Shown here: one piece after another, positions 7,251 through 14,778 of the stretch
Layout: each line of letters begins with the position of its first letter
How positions within the stretch are numbered: position 1 is the first letter of the stretch
Source of the DNA: Acidimicrobiaceae bacterium
GTDB taxonomy: Bacteria > Actinomycetota > Acidimicrobiia > Acidimicrobiales > Bog-793
DNA length: 35,571 bases
Assembly: GCA_003166375.1 (NCBI GenBank)
Contig: PMVZ01000353.1
Span: forward strand, 1-35,571
Direction: 5' to 3'
Translations under genes and position numbers: made by a program
Notes under the pieces: model-generated
Databases searched by the model: none
What the model saw: only the letters and a program-made list of their open reading frames with translations
What the model was told of the DNA's origin: nothing

Positions 7251-9416
7251 ATGACAGGCCCGTTCAGCCTGATCGCGACGGATGTGACCAGGCCCGTCTT
7301 CGAGGGCATCGGCCCGGTCGGCAGGGCGATCTTCTATGCCGTGGCGGCGGTGTCGACGGTCGTCTTCGTCTGGGGGGTCTGGCTCCGGGTGCGCAAGTAC
7401 CGGATGGGCCGGGCCGCACAGCGTTGGCCGACCATAAGGGCGGCCCTGGGCAGCCGGCTGCGCACTGTCGGAAGCGGCGCGTCAGTGGCCAAGGGCAACT
7501 TTGCGACCGGCGTCGCTCACTTCTTGATCTTCTGGGGCTTCACTGTTGCCTTCCTGGCGACGGTCATCCTCACGATCGACACCGACGTCGTCCGGAAAGC
7601 CTCGCGGCTGATCGTCGGGCACCAGGACAGCTTCTTCCACGGTACGTTCTTCATCGTCTTCACCTTCGTGGTTGACACGATGGGGTTCGCGTTCCTCCTC
7701 GCCCTGATCTACATGGCGGTGCGCCGTGGCGTGCGCAAGCCGTGGCCGCTCGGCTACGGGCGGGCGGACGTGCCTGCCGGCGGCTACTCGCGCAAGCGCC
7801 TCGTGGAAGGCGACTGGCTCTTCCTCGGGCTGCTCATCGTCATCCTGGTCACCGCTTACCTGCTGACCGGCCTACGGATCCTCGGTCAGCACATGGTTTG
7901 GTTCACGGTGTTCAGCCCGTTCGGCCGGGCCGTCGCCGAGGTCCTGTCCGGCCTTGGCATGACGCCGGCCCAGGCGGTCACGGTGCATGGCGTCGTGTGG
8001 TGGGTGCATGCCGCGCTCGCGCTGAGCTTTGTCGCCTACATCCCGTACTCCAAGGCCATGCACATGCCGGTCGACGCGGTGAACCTGCTCGCCACCGACC
8101 GCTCGGCGACGCTCAGCCTGCCGGCGCCCGCGGCGGGCCACCCTGGCTATCAGGAGATCTCTGACTTCACCTGGAAGGAGCTGCTCGACCTCGACGCGTG
8201 CACCAAATGCGGCCGCTGCCACGAGGTCTGTCCGGCACGCACTGCCGGAGCACCGCTCTCGCCCCGGGACCTGATCCTCGACCTGCGCCAGTGGGTGGAC
8301 ACCTCCACCGGCGGGATCACGCTGCTCGACCGCGAGCAGAGGCCAGGGAGAACCGGCCCGCTCGCGGAGGGCAAGGGAGTCAGGATCGCCGGCGACGTGA
8401 TCGAGGCCGCCACGCTGTGGTCCTGCACCACGTGCATGCACTGCGTCGACGTCTGTCCCGTGGGCATCGAGCATGTGCCCACCATCGTCCAGTTGCGGCG
8501 CAGCCTGGTGGACGAGGGGACCATGGACTCCACCTTGCAGCAGGCGCTGCAGAACCTGGCAACTCAGGGCAACTCGTTCGGGAAGTCGGCCCGGATGCGG
8601 GCCCGGTGGACCCGCGAGCTGGACTTCGAGATCCCCGACGCCCGCAAGCAGCCCGTCAAGTACTTGTGGTTCGTCGGTGATTTCGCCAGCTTCGACGAGC
8701 GGCTTCAGGAGAGCTCCCGAATTCTCGCCAGGATCCTGCGCGATGCAGGCGTCGATTTCGGCCTGCTGTACGAGGCGGAGCGCAACGCGGGGAACGACGT
8801 GCGCCGGACCGGCGAAGAGGGACTGTTCGAGATGCTCGCCGAGCACAACATCGAGGTACTGCGCGGGGCCCAGTTCGAGGAGATATTCACTACCGACCCC
8901 CACACGCTCAACGCTCTGAGGAACGAGTATCCGCGGCTGGGGGCGAGCTACAAGGTCTGGCACTACACCGAACTGCTCGCGCAGCTCTTGGAGAACGGCG
9001 AGATCGACGTCCGGCCGCTGGGTTACCGGGTCACCTTCCACGACCCGTGCTATCTGGCCCGGTACAACGGCGTGCTCGACGCGCCCCGGCGGATCCTGCG
9101 GGCGCTCGGCTGCGAGCTGGTCGAGATGCCGCGTCACGGTGCCGACACGTTCTGTTGCGGCGCGGGAGGCGGCCGGATCTGGATGGACGACGGCTTCCTC
9201 ACCGAGCGCCCGAGCGAGAGCCGCATCACCGAGGCGCTCCAGCTGGACGTGGGCCAGTTCGTCGTCGCGTGCCCGAAGGATGTGACCATGTTCTTCGATG
9301 CGGCCAAGACAACCCGGGCGGACGATCGACTTGCCGTCCGGGACATCACACTGTTGATCGATGAGGCGATGACCAGGCCTGCCGAGCCCGGCATGGCCGG
9401 GGAGCCGACCGTGTGA
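7251..9416 (+). CDS. membrane-bound EtfD-like / HdrD-like iron-sulfur oxidoreductase
   Basis: A 721-residue fusion with five likely membrane helices (about residues 22-45, 86-109, 130-156, 188-210 and 243-267) resembling NarI/HdrE cytochrome b domains; His90, His246 and His253 could bind heme. Two [4Fe-4S] motifs follow, C317-x2-C320-x2-C323-x3-C327-P and C392-x2-C395-x2-C398-x3-C402-P, then a CCG region with DPCYLAR (Cys600), FCCGAGGG (Cys635, Cys636) and ACPKD (Cys674). This is the architecture of mycobacterial EtfD, which passes electrons from EtfBA to menaquinone. Unusually, no cysteine occurs between 403 and 599, where EtfD/HdrD relatives carry a first CCG domain. Its C-terminal half is paralogous to the partial gene at 1-786. 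Confidence 0.9.
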   Translation: MTGPFSLIATDVTRPVFEGIGPVGRAIFYAVAAVSTVVFVWGVWLRVRKYRMGRAAQRWPTIRAALGSRLRTVGSGASVAKGNFATGVAHFLIFWGFTVAFLATVILTIDTDVVRKASRLIVGHQDSFFHGTFFIVFTFVVDTMGFAFLLALIYMAVRRGVRKPWPLGYGRADVPAGGYSRKRLVEGDWLFLGLLIVILVTAYLLTGLRILGQHMVWFTVFSPFGRAVAEVLSGLGMTPAQAVTVHGVVWWVHAALALSFVAYIPYSKAMHMPVDAVNLLATDRSATLSLPAPAAGHPGYQEISDFTWKELLDLDACTKCGRCHEVCPARTAGAPLSPRDLILDLRQWVDTSTGGITLLDREQRPGRTGPLAEGKGVRIAGDVIEAATLWSCTTCMHCVDVCPVGIEHVPTIVQLRRSLVDEGTMDSTLQQALQNLATQGNSFGKSARMRARWTRELDFEIPDARKQPVKYLWFVGDFASFDERLQESSRILARILRDAGVDFGLLYEAERNAGNDVRRTGEEGLFEMLAEHNIEVLRGAQFEEIFTTDPHTLNALRNEYPRLGASYKVWHYTELLAQLLENGEIDVRPLGYRVTFHDPCYLARYNGVLDAPRRILRALGCELVEMPRHGADTFCCGAGGGRIWMDDGFLTERPSESRITEALQLDVGQFVVACPKDVTMFFDAAKTTRADDRLAVRDITLLIDEAMTRPAEPGMAGEPTV

Positions 9417-9521
9417 TGGCGGGTGCGGTGATGGCAAGCGACGTGATCGGGGCGCCCCGGCCAACGCCGCGAAAGGACAGACGGTGAACTGGCCCTGGTG
9501 CGACATGCGGGAGAAGAAACG

Positions 9522-9956
9522 ATGACCATTGTCAACAACTGCAACCTTCCCGAGGACTTGTACTACGTCGTGGGCAAGCATGTGTGGGCCCGGCGTGACG
9601 GCGACCTGGTGACGGTCGGGATGACCGATGTCGCGCAGAGTTTGGCGAAGACCATTGTCGCGGTGACGCCGAAGGCGACGGGGAAGGCCGTTCAGAAGGG
9701 CCGCAACATCGCGACCGTGGAGAGCGGCAAGTGGGTCGGCCCAGTTTCCGCACCGATAAGCGGCGAGATCGTGGCGGTCAACGATGCCCTCGTCGCATCG
9801 CCGAGCCTGATCAACTCCGACCCCTACGGTGCCGGCTGGGTTGCCAGGCTGCGCCCGTCGGACTGGGACAACGATGTCGTCGATCTCGTCACCGGGCCGG
9901 AGGGCATCGAGGCTTACCGTCAGTTCCTCGATGCCGAGGGGATCACGTGCGGTTGA
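9522..9956 (+). CDS. GcvH/LbpA-like lipoyl carrier protein 2
   Basis: This 144-residue H-protein-fold carrier has its expected lipoylation site at Lys70 in VESGKWVGPVSAPISG, and DPYGAGW (residues 105-111) near the C-terminal part. The ESGKWVGP context is that of LbpA-type lipoate-binding proteins linked to sHdr systems, as I know them, rather than of glycine-cleavage GcvH. The ATG at 9522 is preceded by GAGAAGAAACG, a usable ribosome site. It closes the operon after a gap of 105 bases, the largest in the cluster, and could have its own expression level. With carrier 1 it gives the locus two distinct lipoyl proteins. The partner dehydrogenase (E3-like) is not in the window. Confidence 0.88.
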   Translation: MTIVNNCNLPEDLYYVVGKHVWARRDGDLVTVGMTDVAQSLAKTIVAVTPKATGKAVQKGRNIATVESGKWVGPVSAPISGEIVAVNDALVASPSLINSDPYGAGWVARLRPSDWDNDVVDLVTGPEGIEAYRQFLDAEGITCG

Positions 9957-10005
9957 TGCCTGCCAAGCTCGGACCAACCAGACTGCAGCTGGTGCGCCGC
10001 CCGGC

Positions 10006-10317
10006 CTACGGTGACGTCTCGCTGACGACAGTCAGGTCGACGAACTCCCAATTGTCGTCGAAGACCTCCGCCATGGTTGCCCTCGCTGTCTGCAGTGCCT
10101 CCTTGCGTCGCGGATCGTTCTCGCGGGCGCGAGCCTTCTCCTCGCTCTCGAAGACGACCAACATGTAGACCCGGCTCGGGTCGTTCTGGTCCCGCATGGC
10201 CGTCGAGCGCACTAGACCCGACCCCGGTTGTTCGACCGCCCGCAACTGCTCGAGCAGCACCGGCAGGTCATCTTCCCTGCCCGGCTTCAGACGCGTCGTG
10301 ATGAGCTGTGCCCACAT
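10006..10317 (-). CDS. antibiotic-biosynthesis-monooxygenase (ABM) domain-like protein
   Basis: A 103-residue protein with the pattern of the ABM/dimeric alpha-beta-barrel fold: an N-terminal WAQLITTRLKPG strand and turn, a helix, a VYMLVVFESEEKARA strand-helix with the usual bulky residues, and a closing strand WEFVDLTVV. Members are small heme-binding or cofactor-free oxygenases or stress proteins; no substrate can be deduced. Start: I prefer the ATG at 10317, which sits eight bases after a run of six G on the coding strand. The TTG at 10323 would be only about three bases from it. It is convergent with the lipoyl-carrier operon and so likely unrelated to it. Confidence 0.7.
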   Translation of the reverse strand: MWAQLITTRLKPGREDDLPVLLEQLRAVEQPGSGLVRSTAMRDQNDPSRVYMLVVFESEEKARARENDPRRKEALQTARATMAEVFDDNWEFVDLTVVSETSP

Positions 10318-10457
10318 GTCCAAATCCCCCCGTTCGCTAATGGATGCAGAACCCTAGTGCGCACGACGCACTAATTCCCGGGATTGTGGAGCGCTCCGGC
10401 TGACGACAGCTGACTGCGCTGGTTCAGCGCGCCGCGCTCGACTACTGAGGCCGGGAA

Positions 10458-10721
10458 CTAAGCCTCGACAAGGATCACGAGGGTTTCGGGCAACACGCCG
10501 TCGTGCGCCATCGCCTCGGCCGCCCCTTCGCTTCGCATCGCGCCCATCAAAGCGTCCATGTCGGCAACGTCCATCAATACCGCCACGTGGCTCGGGTTCT
10601 GCGGGTCGACGAAGGTTCGGATGTTGGTGACGCCGAGGGGCCCGAAGAACGCTTCGCGCTTAGGTGACGCGAGCCAATGATCCTTGTCCCTCACATCGTG
10701 GTGGCCAATTATTGTCGGCAC
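10458..10721 (-). CDS. small hypothetical protein, possibly of the dimeric alpha-beta-barrel type
   Basis: An 87-residue protein starting at GTG with a GGGGGGAACC ribosome site. It reads like a compact alpha/beta protein: MPTIIGHHDV, then HWLASPKREAFFGPLGVTNIRTF, then HVAVLMDVADMDALMGAM, and a strand TLVILVE at the end. This layout recalls small cytoplasmic actinobacterial proteins with a ferredoxin-like barrel, as does the ABM-like neighbour, and the two genes share strand with a 140-base gap. I do not recognise the family. Coding is supported by the ribosome site and by G/C-rich third positions. Confidence 0.55.
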   Translation of the reverse strand: MPTIIGHHDVRDKDHWLASPKREAFFGPLGVTNIRTFVDPQNPSHVAVLMDVADMDALMGAMRSEGAAEAMAHDGVLPETLVILVEA

Positions 10722-10930
10722 GGTTCCCCCCCTGCATCATGGACCCGGCTACGCCCCCCGGCCCGGTGTGCGAACTATACACCGGGTGTCTCATGTCGGC
10801 GCCGAAAAACTCCTGTCCCGGGCAATGTCCTCCTGGGACTCGGCTCCGAGCACGGTCTGTTGGAAACTCCCAGAAGTGGACGCTCCACCCTGATTCGGAT
10901 CTCGGGGCGAGATGGCCGGAGGTGCTTCGC

Positions 10931-11323
10931 CTAGCCCATCGCGTGGATCTTGTCCGCGCTGATAGTGAGGATGACGCGAACTTGGTCGCGGCCTCCGTAC
11001 CACGGATAAGGACCGCCCAGGTAGCGTTGGGCGAGGGCCTCGATGTGCTCCGCACCGCCTTCGGTGGTGATGTTCACGACCCGTCCGCGGATCGCGTAGT
11101 AGCGGGAAGGGTTGGACGGGTCGGAGACGCCGACGGCCACACGTGGGTCGCGCTCGAGGTTCTTCACCTTCTGGAAGCCTTGGACAGTGTTGATGACGAT
11201 GTGCTCGCCGTCGGTGTCGACCCACGTCTGGGTCATCTGGGGTGAGCCGTCGGGCATCAAGGTGGTGACGTAGCAGGGGCTCGCCTGGTGCAGCAGATCG
11301 ATGAGGTTCGCGGGCAACTTCAC
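10931..11323 (-). CDS. PPOX-class F420-dependent oxidoreductase-like protein
   Basis: A 130-residue split beta-barrel protein of the pyridoxamine-phosphate-oxidase-like, F420-linked group. The recognisable pieces are YVTTLMPDGSPQMTQTWVDTDGEHIVINT, then a KVKNLERDPRVAVGVSDPSNP segment and GRVVNITTEGGAEHIEALAQRYLG. Such proteins bind F420 or FMN and reduce small organic substrates. The GTG at 11323 is chosen because the protein pattern begins there and GGGAG lies upstream; a TTG at 11368 would add fifteen residues of low-complexity arginine-rich sequence. Use of F420 is an inference from family resemblance. Confidence 0.8.
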   Translation of the reverse strand: MKLPANLIDLLHQASPCYVTTLMPDGSPQMTQTWVDTDGEHIVINTVQGFQKVKNLERDPRVAVGVSDPSNPSRYYAIRGRVVNITTEGGAEHIEALAQRYLGGPYPWYGGRDQVRVILTISADKIHAMG

Positions 11324-11454
11324 GCTTGGTCGCTCCCGTCTGGTCCGCCGAGGGCCGTCGAACCACAAGTGATGCTAAATCGTTCCGTGGCTCTGGCAGC
11401 GCACGATGTCGTCGCCACTCGGTACGCGTGATGACCTCCGCAGCGGCCCGAGCA

Positions 11455-11500
11455 AACCGCATATTAACTATGTATTCTAGTAGGAAGGTAATATAGAGAA
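11455..11500. promoter_or_regulatory. AT-rich intergenic island, likely promoter region
   Basis: This stretch is strikingly A/T-rich against a G/C-rich background and lies between the divergent PPOX (-) and DsrE2-like (+) genes. It holds several -10-like hexamers, for example TAATAT at 11489-11494 on the plus strand and TAGAAT on the minus strand. I see no convincing -35 match at standard spacing. It most plausibly drives one or both divergent genes. Confidence 0.35.
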
Positions 11501-11595
11501 GACCGCTGATCTCGCTCATCCGTCGGAAGAAGCATTATCGCCAGGCGCGCCCGACCCCCTTCAGGCCGTCGTCGCCGAGTTAGGAGAGGAGTGAA

Positions 11596-12126
11596 ATGGA
11601 GAACACCGACACCGCAGCCATGGCTGCCACCGGCGCTTCCGACGAGGACGAGCCGAAGCGAATGGCCATCATCTGCTGGAGCAATGACCTCGACCGGGTG
11701 TGGCCGGTGATGATCCTGGCCACTACCGGTGCCGCCTCCGGCCTCGAGGTCGATGTCTTCTTCACGTTCTGGGGGCTGCGGGTACTGCAGAAGAACGACA
11801 AGCGCGTCACCGGCAAGAACTGGATGCAAAAAGCAGAATCGCTGTTCGACCACGGTGGCAGCGAGCACCTCAAGCTGAGCAAGGTGCACTTCGCCGGGGC
11901 GGGCACCTCCATGATCAAGTTGCTGGCCAAGCAGCACAAGGTCGCAAGCGTGACCGAGCTGATGGAGATGGCGATGGACATGGGCGTGCGACTGCACCCC
12001 TGCCAGATGACGATGGACCTGTACGGCCTGTCGACATCCGACTTCATCGACGGGCTGCAGCCCACTCTCGGCGCGGCCAGCTTCATCGACATGGCGGCCA
12101 AGGCGGATATCCAGCTCTTCATCTGA
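11596..12126 (+). CDS. DsrE2-like sulfur-carrier family protein
   Basis: A 176-residue DsrE/DsrF-like protein. After an acidic N-terminal tail of about 20 residues it shows KRMAIICWSNDLDRVWPVMILATTGAASG (Cys27) and VDVFFTFWGL, typical of DsrE2, and the conserved cysteine Cys136 in HPCQMTMDLYGL. Relatives carry persulfide sulfur and often sit near sHdr, TusA, rhodanese and LbpA genes in sulfur oxidisers. Here it stands alone, with its own strong ribosome site (AGGAGAGGAG) before the ATG, 1.6 kb from the lipoyl carrier operon. Lacking TusA or rhodanese neighbours, its link to that operon is suggestive only. Confidence 0.82.
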   Translation: MENTDTAAMAATGASDEDEPKRMAIICWSNDLDRVWPVMILATTGAASGLEVDVFFTFWGLRVLQKNDKRVTGKNWMQKAESLFDHGGSEHLKLSKVHFAGAGTSMIKLLAKQHKVASVTELMEMAMDMGVRLHPCQMTMDLYGLSTSDFIDGLQPTLGAASFIDMAAKADIQLFI

Positions 12127-12213
12127 GATCACGACAGAGCCCGTCAGTCAGCAGGGATTCCGGGGTGACGCGGCGCTGAGTCGAGTGGTGCGCCGAGCCT
12201 GGGCAGTCACCAA

Positions 12214-12486
12214 CTACCGAACCAGGAAACCGACCTCGTTCTGCACAGGCTCCGCGGTCACTTCCACGTTGTCGACCCGGGCCCGCGGAGGGCCCGTGCG
12301 ACACCACGAGACCATCTGGCTGACAGCCTCGGCGGATCCCTCGAACACTGCTTCCACGCTGCCGGATGAGCTATTGCGCACCCAGCCCGCGACGCCGCGC
12401 GCCAGTGCTTCGTTCCGGCAGCTGTCGCGGTACCAGACGTTCTGAACCCGACCGGTGACGACCACACGCAGCCGCTGGAGGCTCAT
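12214..12486 (-). CDS. acyP: acylphosphatase
   Basis: A 90-residue acylphosphatase. The signature VVTGRVQNVWYRDSCR carries the phosphate-binding loop and catalytic arginine, and GWVRNSSSGSVEAVFEG holds the catalytic asparagine. The enzyme hydrolyses acyl phosphates such as acetyl phosphate and 1,3-bisphosphoglycerate in the cytoplasm. Start is the ATG at 12486; the in-frame start at 12513 adds nine residues without family similarity. The QN in place of QG in the loop is a mild variant. It stands between two genes of opposite strand and seems monocistronic. Confidence 0.92.
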   Translation of the reverse strand: MSLQRLRVVVTGRVQNVWYRDSCRNEALARGVAGWVRNSSSGSVEAVFEGSAEAVSQMVSWCRTGPPRARVDNVEVTAEPVQNEVGFLVR

Positions 12487-12588
12487 GGCGGTGAGGTTAC
12501 CCGGAAGGTGCAAGCCCCACCGAAGGCGAGCACCGCCGCCGGAGACGCCTTCGCCGTCCCGGTTCGTGTCCCGGTACGATCGTCCCAG

Positions 12589-13494
12589 ATGACGACCCTG
12601 GCAGCCCCGCCCACCCGCTCCAGGCGTCAGGCGATTGGCCTTGGTGCCTCTGCTCTAGCGTCCGTCGGCTGGGGCTTCGGGGCAATCTTCGCGAGGCTCG
12701 CGTCCGCGTCCGGCCTCGTGCTGTGCTTCTATCGTTTGTGGCTGGGCGCCGCACTGCTTTCGATCGCCGTGTACGCGTCCGGCCGCCGACTGAGCTGGAG
12801 CAATTTCCGGGCGTCGTGGCTCGGCGGTGTGTTCCTGGCCGGGGACATGGCCATGTTCTTCTGTGCTGTCAAGCTCACAAGCGTTGTCGACGTGACGGTC
12901 ATCGGTGCCGTTCAGCCCGCCCTGGTTCTCATCGCCGCGCGTCCTCTGCTCGGCGAACGTATGGGACGGTGGGACGTCTTTTGGATCCTGGTGGCCATCG
13001 CCGGCGTTTCAGCCGCGGTGATCGGCCCCGGAGTGACGAGTCACCACCAGCTGTTGGGAGACCTGCTTGCCACCGGGTCCATGCTCTCCTGGTCGGCCTA
13101 TTGGCTCGCGTCCAAGCACGCCAGGGCAACCCAGAACGCGTTGGAGTACACCGCCGTCGTCACGATCGTGGCCGCGGTGGCCTTGACGCTGATCGTGCTG
13201 GTGTCAGCGCAGTCGCTCTCTCGAGTGCAAGCCGGCGACTGGCTGTGGATCTCCCTGCTGGCCGTCGTGCCGGGAGGGGCCCATCTCTTGATGAATTGGG
13301 CTCACCGTTACGTCGACGCCTCGGTCTCGTCGGTGATCGGGTCGAGCAACCCGGTCGTCGCCGCTGTGGCCGCGGTGGTCATCCTCGGCCAACCCCTGAC
13401 CTTGGTCCAAGTCTGCTGTGGTCTCGCGGGAATCGTGGCCATCGCGATCGTCGCCGCCCGGCACCGCCAGCCGTTGGAGTCGGCGCTGGAGTGA
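12589..13494 (+). CDS. EamA/DMT-family transporter
   Basis: A 301-residue integral membrane protein with about ten hydrophobic helices arranged as two EamA repeats: the first ends near PALVLIAARPLLGERMG, the second near SSNPVVAAVAAVVILGQPLTLVQ. Both carry the E/Q-rich turn found after the fifth helix of each DMT repeat. Members export metabolites or amino acids; the substrate here is unknown. The ATG at 12589 is preceded by TACGAT (12575-12580) only eight bases away, which would fit a -10 box and a leaderless transcript, and there is no ribosome site. The upstream in-frame start at 12508 adds non-hydrophobic, poorly conserved residues. Confidence 0.85.
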   Translation: MTTLAAPPTRSRRQAIGLGASALASVGWGFGAIFARLASASGLVLCFYRLWLGAALLSIAVYASGRRLSWSNFRASWLGGVFLAGDMAMFFCAVKLTSVVDVTVIGAVQPALVLIAARPLLGERMGRWDVFWILVAIAGVSAAVIGPGVTSHHQLLGDLLATGSMLSWSAYWLASKHARATQNALEYTAVVTIVAAVALTLIVLVSAQSLSRVQAGDWLWISLLAVVPGGAHLLMNWAHRYVDASVSSVIGSSNPVVAAVAAVVILGQPLTLVQVCCGLAGIVAIAIVAARHRQPLESALE

Positions 13495-13611
13495 CAAGCC
13501 GTGCGACCGGCCTGCACTCGCGTTCGGGTCGCCGTCGCTGCGGGTTGTGAGGCGTGGGGTCGTGAGGGTCACGAGCATGAAGCGAAGCAAACCCTGCTTA
13601 GACTCTCTGCC

Positions 13612-14514
13612 ATGTCCGATGTGGCAGCGGGGGCCTCCTGGCCGTCCGCGCAGCTGCAAGAGCCGTCGGCGACCCGTCCTGTCACCCGTCGTGCGACCAC
13701 CCCGACGCGGGTGCTCGCGGCCAATGCTGCCGGCACCGGCTTCGAACGGCCTGACCGCCTCGCCACCGAGGAGCCGATGGCGATCCAAGTGCGGGGCCGG
13801 CACCAGGAGCCCGTGAGCGTCGCGGTCACGATGCGGACGCCGGGCAACGACTTCGAGCTCGCCGCGGGGTTCCTCGTAAGTGAGGGGCTCGTCCACGACC
13901 TCCATGAGGTTGCGGGCATCCGCTACTGCGACGTCGCGCCCGAGGAGCAGCACTACAACGTCGTGACCGTGGATCTCACCGTGCCCTTCACGATGGACTT
14001 CGCCGAGCGGCACTTCTTTGCCTCGTCTAGCTGTGGGATCTGCGGAAAGGCTTCGCTGGACCAAGTCAAGGTCGACTGTCCGGTGATCGAGTCCGGGCCG
14101 GTGATCGCTCGCTCGACGATTGTCTCGTTGCCTGACTCGTTGCGCCGTTCCCAGCACATATTCGAGCAGACCGGCGGTCTGCACGCTGCAGCGCTGTTCG
14201 ATCCCGAGGGGCGCCTGGTCGAGTCACGCGAGGACGTCGGGCGCCACAACGCGGTCGACAAGCTCATCGGTCACGCCCTGCTCTCCGGCAGGCTGCCGTT
14301 GCGGGAGCAGGTACTGCTGGTGTCGGGACGCGTGAGCTTCGAGATCGTGCAGAAGGCGGCAGTTGCCGGCATCCCGATCACCTGTGCGGTCTCCGCGCCT
14401 TCGAGCCTCGCGGTCGAGGCGGGCGAGCGACTCGGCATGACTGTCGTCGGCTTCCTTCGTGGTGACAAGTTCAACGTCTACTGCCACCGCGAGCGAGTGG
14501 ATCTCGAGGCCTGA
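13612..14514 (+). CDS. fdhD: formate dehydrogenase accessory sulfurtransferase
   Basis: A 300-residue FdhD protein. The key motif SSSCGICGK (Cys141 and Cys144) is the sulfur-relay loop; other FdhD blocks are ATEEPMAIQV, NDFELAAGFLVSEG, QTGGLHAAALF, REDVGRHNAVDKLIGHAL and VLLVSGRVSFEIVQKAAVAGIPI. FdhD passes sulfur from a cysteine desulfurase to the Mo-bisMGD cofactor before insertion into formate dehydrogenase. It is convergent with the fds operon, 38 bases away, and surely serves it. I choose the ATG at 13612: TAGACT (13599-13604) just upstream is a plausible -10 box for a leaderless message. An in-frame ATG-less extension to 13501 is not conserved. Confidence 0.94.
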   Translation: MSDVAAGASWPSAQLQEPSATRPVTRRATTPTRVLAANAAGTGFERPDRLATEEPMAIQVRGRHQEPVSVAVTMRTPGNDFELAAGFLVSEGLVHDLHEVAGIRYCDVAPEEQHYNVVTVDLTVPFTMDFAERHFFASSSCGICGKASLDQVKVDCPVIESGPVIARSTIVSLPDSLRRSQHIFEQTGGLHAAALFDPEGRLVESREDVGRHNAVDKLIGHALLSGRLPLREQVLLVSGRVSFEIVQKAAVAGIPITCAVSAPSSLAVEAGERLGMTVVGFLRGDKFNVYCHRERVDLEA

Positions 14515-14552
14515 TCCGCCTGCCGTGACAGCCGAGCCGGCGGGAGCGGGCG

Positions 14553-14768
14553 CTAGGCCGGCGTCGCCTCAGCAAGGAGATCGGCGGCCGCGATCACGAG
14601 CGGGTCGAAGCCGCCGCCGTGGACGCTGTCGACGAGCTCGCGTCGCATCGATGGCGGCCAGAACATCCGGATGTGGTCGGCCACTTCGGCCGCGGCCTGT
14701 GCGTCTGGATGGTGGCTGAAGTTCGCCGCAATCTGGTTTGCCATGCGCACCAGGTCAGGCCGTGTCAT
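14553..14768 (-). CDS. fdsD: NAD-dependent formate dehydrogenase, delta subunit
   Basis: A 71-residue protein matching the short FdsD family: VRMANQIAANF at the N-terminus, then ADHIRMFWPPSMRRELVD and a C-terminal FDPLVIAAADLL. FdsD is needed for assembly or cofactor insertion of FdsGBA-type formate dehydrogenase and has homology to an FdhD-interacting region, as known for Rhodobacter and Cupriavidus. Start is ATG with GAGGAGT upstream. Ten bases separate it from the end of fdsA, so it is the last gene of the operon. Confidence 0.88.
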   Translation of the reverse strand: MTRPDLVRMANQIAANFSHHPDAQAAAEVADHIRMFWPPSMRRELVDSVHGGGFDPLVIAAADLLAEATPA

Positions 14769-14778
14769 CTTGTACTCC

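Noticed and set aside
7872-9977. A 701-codon minus-strand frame opposite the EtfD-like gene and carrier 2
   Set aside because: It mirrors two proteins with strong motifs; its own translation is a GC-driven artefact without family features.
12185-14519. Long minus-strand frame across 13204-14184 and other frames opposite the EamA and fdhD genes
   Set aside because: Translations are arginine-, histidine- and glycine-rich as expected for the complement of GC-rich genes; the plus-strand proteins have clear family motifs.
14536-14562. Two GCCGGC words between fdhD and fdsD as a bidirectional terminator
   Set aside because: The word is self-complementary and common in GC-rich DNA, the loop overlaps the fdsD end, and no T-tract follows.
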